Assembly: GCA_947179155.2 (NCBI GenBank)
Contig: OX359266.1
Span: forward strand, 15,461,098-15,525,097
Direction of reading: 5' to 3'
Source: Hedera helix
Taxonomy: Eukaryota; Streptophyta; Magnoliopsida; Apiales; Araliaceae
Length of the DNA: 64,000 nucleotides
How positions within the stretch are numbered: position 1 is the first letter of the stretch; every line of letters starts with the position of its first letter. A program made the translations under genes and the position numbers. Below, one piece after another: positions 55,281-64,000 of the stretch. The notes under the pieces are model-generated. The model did not search any database and had not been told where the DNA came from. It saw only the letters and a list, made by a program, of their open reading frames with translations.

Positions 55281-57528
55281 ATTAATTTTAATTGAAATAA
55301 ATGTTTAAAAATTGTTTAAAAATCATAGAAAATTATAGAAAAATACTAAAAATATAGAAATGATATTTGGGCATTAAATTTAATATTTTTGTAAAAATAT
55401 TAAATATTGGGGATTAATATTTAAATGTTTAAATATTAATCTAATAAGGTTACCATTTAGAAAATGGTTAAATAAAAATTTTGGGACACCCAGATATGTT
55501 AAAATTTATCCGATAAGTCAGATTGTCCGTAACGAAGGTATTTGATATTAAGTTAAATGAATATATTAAGGAAAGAGGTTAATAAAGTTAACCGTATAAG
55601 TTGAAAATTAGTCCGAAAATGATATTAATTAAATAAATTAATATCATAAAGAGATGAATAATTATTATTTGATTATTTTATGATCATAGGTTGATCGAGA
55701 GAGGGTTTTAAGCTATCAATTAAATAATTGGACGCCAGACAAGTTCTTCAGTCCCTTTTATGTTAAGTGTTGGAATGTTATGATATGTAATTCTTGTTTT
55801 AATGGCATACAAATTATGTGTTACGTGATACGTGATTAATATGACCATAATGTGTATTTTGTACAACGATATGAATATATATGAGATATATTGCTATAGT
55901 AGAAGCACAAGCACATGATGTATGACACACACCAAGCATGATAAAGTATGTGCTACGTGAAGTATAACTGTTGAACTTGCTGAGCCGTTGTGCTCATTAC
56001 TTGCTTAATAAACATTTTTGCAGGAAAGAAATGAATTTCAAAAATATCAGATGATATAAAGACGGATAATCACAGAAGGTTGTGAACGTTTTTGTTATAT
56101 TTCAATAACATAGCGTGAATACTATTGTTAAGTTTATAGTGTTATTTTGTATGTACATATATGTTGAATTCAGACAGGATAAGTCAAGTTAAATTTTGAA
56201 CTGTGATTGTACTAGATAGATGTTACGATAGAAATTATTAAATGGCTTAATTATGGATTATGAAATCAAGAATAATTTGTATGGATAAGAACAATATTAA
56301 GTTTTGAATTTTGAGCTTTATGATGCGTGTAAAAGAAAGAATAAGTTAAGGTTGCGATCCAGGGACTAGGATCCAGATGTAAAGATTTTAAACATCCAAA
56401 TATTTTAATACAATGATTGAGTTGAGAAAAGAAGAAAAATTTATACCGAAAATTTGGTAATTGATGATTTTGAAATTAAATAATGGATCATATTAGGTGG
56501 TGAAAGATTTATTAACGGACCGAAATTTGGACGTAAAGAAAATAATGTTTATTAAATACAAGATTTAAGGGAATAAAGTGGGTCGAATTTTGGGGTCGTT
56601 ACATATATATGTATGCATGTTTAATTGTGATAATTATAAATTTCATTCATTATGAGAATTAAGGGATTAATAATTAAATTAATCCAATTTTAAATAAAAA
56701 GTGAATGAGGAAGTAATAAAATTGTAATTATTGACTTTAGAGTTTATCAAGAATTTTGGAAGAAGTTTGAAAATTAATTGAAAAGGAAAGGTAATTATAT
56801 AAATTATATAATAATAAATTATATAATTTATATAAGGAAATTAAAATAAGGTATGAAGAAAATAATAATTATATAAATTATATAAGAATAATTATGTAAT
56901 TTATATAAGGTGATTAAATGAAATAAGGTTGGAGGAAATTAAGAAATTATTTAAGAAAGGAGAATGTAAATATATAAATTATATAATATTAAGTTATACA
57001 ATTTATATATAAAGAAATTATTGTGAATATTAAAGAAATTGAATAATAAATAAGAAAAATGAATGTTTTAAATTATTAAAAATCATATTTATGTATAATG
57101 GAATTATTATGACTTTTATGAAAAATAATATTTCAGAAATGTGAACATGTTAATGTAACATGTTGTCCAAGTAACAAAGTGAAAAATTGTGAAAAATAAT
57201 TTTTATATGTCCTATGAATTATTTTACGATTTTTGGAGGTATAAATTACCTCATATAATTACATGCATGACGTTATGCGTGTACAAAATTTGTCAAGTAA
57301 AGTACCCAAAAGAGGTATTAAAATTAATAATAAATCATGTTAGGAATTTTGGTAAATTAAAATAAATATTTTATATTTATTTTATAAAATATTTATTACA
57401 CGTAATGACTATGCAATGTATTAAATTAATAAATTGCATGAAAACTTTCTGTTTTTTTTGGAACGTCCGAGAAGGCAATTAAGGCGGTGGATTTAAAGAG
57501 GAGTTTAAAAATTATTTAGGCATGCTTT

Positions 57529-57532
<4 letters not shown>

Positions 57533-57611
<79 letters not shown>
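57533..57611. repeat. (AT)n(TG)n compound microsatellite
   Basis: About 23 AT units then about 16 TG units, just upstream of a purine-rich leader of the LTR at 52836. The overlapping frames on both strands are repeat artefacts. Confidence 0.93.
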
Positions 57612-57614
<3 letters not shown>

Positions 57615-58015
57615 GAAGGAAGAAAGAATAAAAATGAAAGAGAAAAGAAATAAGAAAAGAAGCCAACTTTTGCTTCTTCCTTTCCCACCCGAAGCTACCA
57701 CCTCCACCCACCATGAACCGCCATGGCCGCCGCAAGAGAAGAGCATAACAAGTTCCTTGAGAAAATTTTCAAGCACTTAGAAGGTATACAAATTAATTTA
57801 TATGAATTATTTTGAATATTTTTGGTGATAAATTATTGTGATGTAAAATTAGAAAATAATTAGTATAATTATTCTAAATAATTTTAGGATGTATATCTAT
57901 GATTTATATGATTCTTGGAGTAATTTTGTGTGAAAAATTTGGAGCAAAAATGGATAAAAATTAAAAGTTGACGCACTATTTCACGCTGAAGAAGAGGATG
58001 AATAGGAGAAGGGAC

Positions 58016-58177
58016 GACCGCGCATTGCGCGCGGTCAGTTTCCGGACGCTTCGATAAAACGACGCCGTTTTGAGTCAGTAAAGAGAGGGTCGCGCCATGC
58101 AAGACCGAAGTTTCCGGAACGGGCCAACAAACGACGTCGTTTTGGAACGAAGGGGATGGTCCGCGCAATGCGCGACC
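58016..58177 (+). repeat. Alternating palindrome cassette A-B-A-B-A
   Basis: A 58016-58036 (GACCGCGCATTGCGCGCG core), B 58056-58071 (AAAACGACGCCGTTTT), A 58087-58106 (decayed), B 58129-58145 (AAACGACGTCGTTTTGG), A 58158-58177 (GGTCCGCGCAATGCGCGACC). Begins 232 bp after the donor-like GT. Confidence 0.83.
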
Positions 58178-58194
58178 GCGTTTTGGGGCAAAAG

Positions 58195-58390
58195 TACAAA
58201 AATGCCCCTGGCCTTTCCGGTGAATACCCAGCGTGTCCTTTAGCCACGCGAAATTTCGGTTATGCCCCTAGTCTTTTCTGTTAATGCCGGTCATGTCCCT
58301 TACGTTGCGAAAATTACAGAAATGCCCCTGAACTTTCCGCGAAATGCCAGTTGTGTCCCTAAGGGCGCGAAAATTACTAAAATGCCCCCA
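58195..58390 (+). repeat. Tandem repeats of about 60 bp after the cassette
   Basis: Three units with AAAATGCCCCTGGCC, CTTTTCTGTTAATGCC and GGTCATGTCCCTTA-type text. Confidence 0.82.
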
Positions 58391-59772
58391 GAATTGATTT
58401 TAATTGAAATAAATGTTTAAAAATTATAGAAAAATATTAAAAATATAGAAATGATGTTTGGGCATTAAATTTAATACTTTTGTAAAAATATTAAATATTG
58501 GGGATTAATATTTAAATATTTTAAATATTAATCTAAAAAGGTTAAAGTTAGAAAATGGTTAAAATGAAATTTTTGGACAACCAGTTATGCTAAAATTTAT
58601 CCGATGAGCTGGGTTGTCCGTATTGAAGATGGTGGATGTTAAGTTAAACGAATATTTTAAGAAACGAGGTTAAGATAATTAACCATATTAATTAATAATT
58701 AACCCGTTACCCTAATATAAATCGTCGGGTAAGGTTAATTACGGAATAGACGCTATTAATTAATTAAATTAATATCATAAAGAGGATAAATAATTATTAT
58801 TTGATTATTTTATGATCATAGGTTGATCGAGTTAAGGGTTTGAACTATCAATTTAAATAACTGGACGCCAGGCAAGTTCTTCAGTCCCTTTTATGTTAAA
58901 TGTTGAACTATTATGATATGCAATTCTTGTTTTAAATGCATACAAATTATGTGCTATGTGATACGTGTTTAATATGACCACAATGTGTTCTTTGTGCAAC
59001 GATATGAGATATATTGCTATAGTTGAAGCACAAGCACGTGATATATGACACACATCAAGCATGTTAAGGTATGTGCTACGTGAAACATGAACTGTTGAAC
59101 TTGCTGAGCCGTTGTGCTCATTACTTGTTTAATAAATATTTTTGCAGGAAAGAAATGAAATTCAAGAATATTGGATTATGTTAGAGATGAATTTCCTAGA
59201 AGGTAGAAAACGTGATTGTTATATTGTTAATATTATAATTCAATGTGAGAGATTTGTTAATTTACTGTGATGAATTGTATGTATATATATAAGTTGAATC
59301 TAGATATGATAAAAGTTCAATTATGAACTGTGATTGGTCAAGATAATTGTTATGGTAGAAATTATTATATGTTTGATTACGAATGACGCAACAAGGAATA
59401 TTTGTATGAAAATAAATAACAGTAAATTTGAAATGATGAATTTTATGATACGTGTAAAAGAAAGAAAAAGTTAAGGTTGCGATCCAGGGACTAGGATCCA
59501 GAATGTAAGGATTTGAAATATGTCCAAATGTTTTAATACAATGATGGAATTGAGAAAAAAAAAGAAAAATTTATACCGAAAATTTGGTAATTGATAATTT
59601 AAAATCAATTTAAAGGATTAAAGAAGGTGATTAAAGATTTATTAACGAACCGGAATTTGGACATAAGGCAATTGATATTTAATAAATACAAGATTTAAGA
59701 GGGGTCGTTACATATTCTTTCTTACTTTAGGTTATAGCCTAAGGTATCATTTACCTAAGGTTTATAACCTCT

Positions 59773-59786
59773 GGCTCTGATACCAA
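59773..59786 (-). other. Primer-binding site of the minus-strand element
   Basis: GGCTCTGATACCAA, reverse complement of the initiator tRNA-Met type site, one base from the LTR start at 59788. Confidence 0.87.
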
Positions 59787-59787
59787 C

Positions 59788-60701
59788 TGTAACGACCCCG
59801 AAATTAGACCAACTTTATTTCCTTAAACTTTGTATTTATTATACATTATCTTTACAACGTCCAAATTTTGGTCCGTTAATAATCTTTAATCACCTTTACA
59901 TTTCACATTAACTTTTCTTATATAAATTATATAATTTATTATTATATAATTTATATAATTACCTTATCCTTATAATTTTCATTTTATACAAAACACAATT
60001 TATAAAATTTTCCCTCCATCCTTAAATACCTTAATCCTCTTATATAAATTATATAATTATCCCTATATAATTTATATAATTATTAATTTCTTCCTTAATA
60101 TTTACTTAAATTCCCTTATATAAATTATATACATTCTTCGTATACAAATTATAAAAATTCCTTCTTTTCTTAAAAATTTGTAAACCTTCACCATAAATAT
60201 TAATTAAATCTAAAATTAATATTTCAAATTTTGTCAACTTCCTCATTCACTTTTATTCAACTTTCGGATTAATTCAATTATTAATCCCTTAATTTCCATA
60301 ATTAATGAAATTTATAATTATCACGATTTAACATACACATTTATATGTATATACACATGTATATATATACATATCTAATTTCTATACTTCACATTAGCAC
60401 GTATACTATTAGATCAAAATTTCTGCACTTCCATAACAATTCTTTTGTACAATTTATTGTACCTTTATATAAAATTTCTCTCATTCTTAATAAATTATTT
60501 TTAACAATTTATTTACTTTTCAATTATTTTAATTCTATACCATTCATCATAGTCTCTGCACAGATTTAATTTACTAATTAAATCTCATTACATACCTTAA
60601 ATCACATAAAATAATAATTAATTTAAACAACCTTGATAATTTTATCAATTAAATTCTTATTTAATATTATTAAATAAATCCTGAAAATTCGGATCCACAC
60701 A
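59788..60701 (-). mobile_element. 5' LTR of the minus-strand element, internally deleted
   Basis: 914 bp. It matches both ends of the LTR at 47827-49962 very closely but lacks the counterpart of about 47936-49156, with TTTAC-like microhomology at the join. It has no leader, TATA or cassette left, so this copy cannot drive transcription. Confidence 0.85.
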
Positions 60702-60805
60702 GTTTCTACCTTGGAAATTGCAAAGAAATAGTTAAAACTTGCAAATTCAAGAGGTACAATCTCTAATAGTTTTTATGTTCGATTTTTCTTTCGTCTTTAA
60801 TTTTC

Positions 60806-61185
60806 AAAAGCTCAAGAACGCGAGTCGTAGCCATGTACGCTTGTTATTCTCCGTGTTCTTCATGTGTTCTTGAGCCTTTCTTTATTTTACAGTAGTTATA
60901 ATATCGAATTTCATTTCGTAGTTTAAAGCTCAAGAACGTACGTCGTAGCTATGTATAAATATCGTTCTCTGTGTTCTTCGTACGCTCTTGAGCCATTATT
61001 ATAAATTATTTTAATCAGTTATGCAAGCCGTTATAATGACCAACTTTTATCAATTATAAAGTTTCATAATCACTTATGGAAGCAGTTATAATGCTCAAAT
61101 TATTTCAAGTACAAAATTCAAAAGCTCAAAAACATAAGTCGTGGCCATGTACGATTTTTCGTTATTCGTGTGTTATTGAGCAAAA
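60806..61185 (+). repeat. Three self-complementary repeats, copy in the chromovirus 3' LTR
   Basis: Counterpart of 21664-22035; GCTCAAGAACG and GTTCTTGAG arms are kept in both LTRs, with small changes in the loops. Confidence 0.75.
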
Positions 61186-63082
61186 GTTATGAATCTTTCT
61201 ATGAGAAGATTTATGATTTATTATGTTTATGTTATGAAGTGTTAGTGAGTCTTATAACTTGGCATCTTAAGAAATTAAAGCTAACTGAGACATGTCTCAC
61301 ATGGTTAACCCTAAAACTGTTGAGCAAACCATGTTCACTGTCTGTTTTTGCCATTTTTTAAGAATATAAAATCTGAATCTGCTTTAGTAATACAAATTAA
61401 AGTTTTAGATAATGAAATTCTAAGCAATTTAGACTCAATAATCACTTCAAAATATTTTCCTATGATAAAGTTATGGTAGTTACCGGAAAGGACCTCAAAG
61501 TTGAAAAATTAGGGAGGCTCTCGGGTGGAAACCCTAAAAATCACCAAATTTTATGATTTTGAGTTAGTCAACCTTCCTATAAATTACATCAATAAAAATA
61601 GTCTAGTTTAGTTATAAAAGCACGTATAAAGAATGAAAATTTGACGAACTAACATTCGGGTACGCGTAACCCTTTATATAGGCATTTTAAACGATTACCG
61701 GGAAGCCTTAATTGTGCTTTAAGGCAAGTTTTCTATCATTAACCTTTGTTTACTTGCTTTCTATCTAATTTATATATTTTGTACACACAACGTGTTATAA
61801 ATCTTTGATACGACAGTTATTGCTTCTTGTTTCAGCATAACTTGCAAAATGAAATGCTTATTCGTGATATAATTCAAATCATGCTTTATTATATCAAACC
61901 AAGTCGTCTTGAGGCGATTCTGACATGTGAAGTAAACTGAGATAAATGAATATGTATCATTATTCTTGATCTGTCCAGTGTAGGGTATATTATGCATAAC
62001 ATAGGATGTCGTTAGGTTGATCCCCTTTTTATATCCACTGTAAATGGTTCTAAGTTGAAAGACAAAGAACAATTCAAGGTCTAACCACCACTCAGTTTTG
62101 CTATGTTAAAATATTTTGTATATCAATTGTTGTGCCATGAATCCTTACAATCCATATCGGTGAGAGTTCACTTATATGCTATGTGTTTAAGACTTACTGA
62201 GTATCTTAGCTCACCCTTGCAAATAAACCTAATTTGCAGACAAACCCGATAGCTCCAGCTCAAAGAAGAAAGGAAAGAAGAAATGCGTAGACTAGTTTAC
62301 TGTTTTTCTTAACTATTCTTAACTGTAGTCATAATGACATTTTGTAATAAGAACAAGTTCCACACATGTAACTGAATATTATATAAATATTATTAAGTTT
62401 TATCATATTCTCTTATTACGTATTTACTTTGATTAAACCTAGAATTGTTAAAATTTAACACAGTATTGATAATGATCTATTTATCTGGATGACGATCGGT
62501 AAATAACTTATAAGTACTGTACATCCGAGACAGAACTAAGTAATGTTGACTGGTCAAATCTATCATTAAGGTTCCTCAGACCCAGGTATAACTCGTTATT
62601 ACTATTCTGAATGTTAGATAAGTAGGATTATTGATATGAAGAGATATCACTATAACCAAATATGTTTTGAATGAAGGTTTTAACTAGTTGGGTAATGTTC
62701 TGTACGGAAAGAGAATTTTGCATCGGATAAAGATACAACAATTTGTCACAAATAAATATGCAAACATTTATTACGGGTGAAGATACAAACATTCACCGCG
62801 AGATTCTCTGTTTCCAAGAGCCGTCCTAATGATTTAATGTCGTGGATGTTGGAATATGTAAAGTTATAGAATATCTAAATATTAAGGATAAAATGCGATG
62901 TTTGAGTATTAAGTCCCTTGCTTCGATTACAAGGACTTAGTACGAAATAATGAAATATCTTTGGGAATTAAGATGAGAACTTTATTTAGGAATAAAGGAA
63001 ATCATCTATAAATCTAATGATTTAGCATTTATAGTGAGCACTAAGTCAGCTATAGTAAGTGTAGTGATTTGGGGGCGCCACA

Positions 63083-64000
63083 TCAGACCATTCTGTTTTT
63101 TATAAAAAAATCATACTGATGCAGCTGCGTCAATATCCTATGCAACTGCGTCGACCCTTTTTGTTCGGGAAAAAAAATAAAAAATTGGGAGTAGCTTCAG
63201 GTCGGGTAAGATCTTTTAAGTCCAAAATAGGTCAAAAATATAAATTAATATAATATTAATATTTGACAAAAAAAATAATTAAAATATTATTAAATGGATA
63301 ATAATATTAGTAAAGGAATAATATATTATTAAATAAATAATAATATTAGAAAATAAATAAAATATTATTAATTGATTAATAATATTTGAAATTGAATAAA
63401 ACATTATTAAATGATTAATAGTATTAGATAATGAATAAAATATTATAAAATAATTAAATATATTAATAAATAAATAAAATATTATTAAATATTTAATAAT
63501 ATTATAAAATGAATGAAATATTAGAAAATGATTAATAATATTAGCAAGTGTTTAATGTAATATAAAATGGTTAAAATATTATTAAATAATTAATAATATT
63601 ACTAAAAAATATTAAATATTATTATTTGATTAATAATATTAGATAAAGGTTTAAACAATCTTAAATGTTTAATATTGGTTTTACGTGATTAAAATATTAT
63701 CAAATGACGATAATATTTCTAAGTGTTTAATGTGTTATTAAATATTTAGTTACGTGATTAAATTAAGATGTGCAAAGGTTATTAATATAAACCTATATGT
63801 GATTCCAATTGAAATATCAACTTAATTAATTGTTATGCCTTTTCAAAGGATATTAAATTTGTGTTGGTTAGCTGTAGACAACCATCGAGGCATGTTCTTT
63901 ATAACTAAACTTGTAATTATTTTTCAAGAGCTATTCATGGGTTAATTATTGAAAATTAATCCACATCAATGTTGTTTATGAATTCGCACATAGTGCATTC
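63083..64000 (+). mobile_element. Partial LTR of the 39-bp-array family, running off the window
   Basis: After the chromovirus end it holds a mini-repeat (GATGCAGCTGCGTC and ATGCAACTGCGTC, 63117-63155), the GGTCGGGT...TTAAGTCCAAAAT block also seen at 14692 and 37578, an AT array (63270-63720) and TTCGCACATAGTGC (63983-63996). Its left part is not visible next to the chromovirus 5' end, which is truncated. No gene. Confidence 0.72.
63270..63720. repeat. AT-rich tandem array, unit about 39 bp (degenerate)
   Basis: Same units as at 37787-38740, more diverged. Confidence 0.85.

Larger units (their letters stand above)
53181..56603 (+). mobile_element. Innermost solo LTR, 3.4 kb (fourth nesting level)
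   Basis: TGTGAGGATCTGAATTTCCAGG start and TTTTGGGGTCGTTACA end, flanked by TATAT (53176-53180, 56604-56608); the target is itself a TA run, so the duplication is weak alone, but the interrupted outer LTR is clear. TATA CTTATAAAAGG 54494-54504, donor GAAG|GTATAA at 54675, cassette 54900-55064, hairpin block 55976-56004, acceptor TTTGCAG ending 56023. Same family as 34203 and 52836. Confidence 0.88.
52836..59712 (+). mobile_element. LTR, 3.45 kb without its insertion, within the coding-less element
   Basis: Segments 52836-53180 and 56609-59712. TGTGAGGATCCGAATTTCCAGG start and GGGGTCGTTACA end. Flanks TACTC (52831-52835) and TATTC (59713-59717), one mismatch. Donor GAAG|GTATAC at 57784, cassette 58016-58177, 60-bp repeats 58195-58390, hairpin block 59100-59128, acceptor TTTGCAG ending 59147. 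Confidence 0.87.
47827..60701 (-). mobile_element. Minus-strand LTR retrotransposon without coding capacity (LARD-like), with nested LTRs
   Basis: LTRs at 47827-49962 and 59788-60701 flank an internal region of about 2.9 kb (49963-52835 plus 59718-59787). The flanks are GTTGC (47822-47826) and GTTTC (60702-60706), a TSD with one mismatch; the sister 5' LTR near 21560 is uninterrupted. PBS at 59773-59786 and polypurine tract at 49963-49977 set the orientation. The internal region has no reading frame with retroelement motifs, as in large retrotransposon derivatives. It must have moved using another element's proteins. LTR family as at 34203. Confidence 0.85.
20500..63082 (+). mobile_element. 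Chromovirus-type Ty3/Gypsy retrotransposon expanded by nested insertions
   Basis: Once insertions are removed, a single element remains: 5' LTR (20500-22895 and 27397-28432), PBS 28435-28447, internal 28433-41998 minus 32085-40058, and 3' LTR (41999-43203, 47744-47826, 60707-63082), about 12.7 kb in all. The 5' LTR lacks about its first 190 bp, judged against the 3' LTR (counterpart of 41999-42190), and abuts the minus-strand LTR at 20499. The integrase tail (FHVSVLRPY, then YEKISVKIVDRKEQVLRNK, then a chromodomain-like end) fits the Tekay/Del group as I know it. The LTRs look roughly 90 percent identical by eye, so the insertion is old. Confidence 0.88.
41999..63082 (+). mobile_element. Chromovirus 3' LTR, split by two insertions
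   Basis: Segments 41999-43203, 47744-47826 and 60707-63082, about 3.66 kb in sum. It ends GGGGGCGCCACA. TATA CCTATAAATAG is intact at 43182-43192. The U3 part (42560-42870) is packed with AACCTAAT-type words, and the start has AAACCCTAA telo-box-like words (42189-42215). Donor-like AGAG|GTACAA at 60754; acceptor TTTGCAG ends at 62239. No genes. Confidence 0.87.

Overview
This window is plant nuclear DNA made almost entirely of nested LTR retrotransposons. I found no host gene, rRNA, tRNA gene, CRISPR array or bacterial-type operon. Four things point to an angiosperm, most likely a eudicot with a repeat-rich genome: Ty3/Gypsy gag-pol of plant chromovirus and Athila types, primer-binding sites matching plant initiator tRNA-Met and tRNA-Asp, very AT-rich DNA, and LTRs of 3-4.6 kb.

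Layout. 1-3170: 5' end of a minus-strand element (PBS and LTR). 3171-5029: remnant of a plus-strand Gypsy element (LTR end, PBS, broken gag). 5030-15357: a plus-strand LTR, truncated on the right, split by a pol-less Athila element (7001-14186). 15358-20499: 5' part of a minus-strand element, with an intact acidic coiled-coil ORF upstream of where gag would lie, its PBS and a 3.9 kb LTR. 20500-63082: one old chromovirus of about 12.7 kb swollen to 42.6 kb by insertions. Its 5' LTR holds a solo LTR (22896-27391). Its pol is split in RNase H by a solo LTR (32085-40053) that holds another (34203-37577). Its 3' LTR holds a solo LTR (43204-47738) and a minus-strand coding-less element (47827-60701), which holds an LTR (52836-59712) that holds yet another (53181-56603). 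Target-site duplications (TSDs) support all six of these insertions, two of them with one mismatch, and three can be checked against an empty site in the sister LTR. 63083-64000: part of another AT-repeat LTR.

None of the retrotransposon genes here can make a full set of proteins. The chromovirus polyprotein has many stops and an 8 kb insertion. Athila has gag and protease separated by one in-frame stop and no reverse transcriptase. The interest lies in the LTRs. Seven long chromovirus-type LTRs and both Athila LTRs carry a GC-rich cassette of two palindrome types alternating A-B-A-B-A with a 30-45 bp phase, in inverted orientation in Athila. The long LTRs also share a promoter layout: GCCCA clusters, TATA box, purine-rich leader, a donor-like AG|GT, the cassette, then a conserved small hairpin and an acceptor-like CAG. 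This suggests an intron inside the LTR. One LTR (47827-49962) lacks almost exactly that interval, as expected if a spliced transcript had been reverse transcribed. This was done by eye; identities and splice predictions are not computed.
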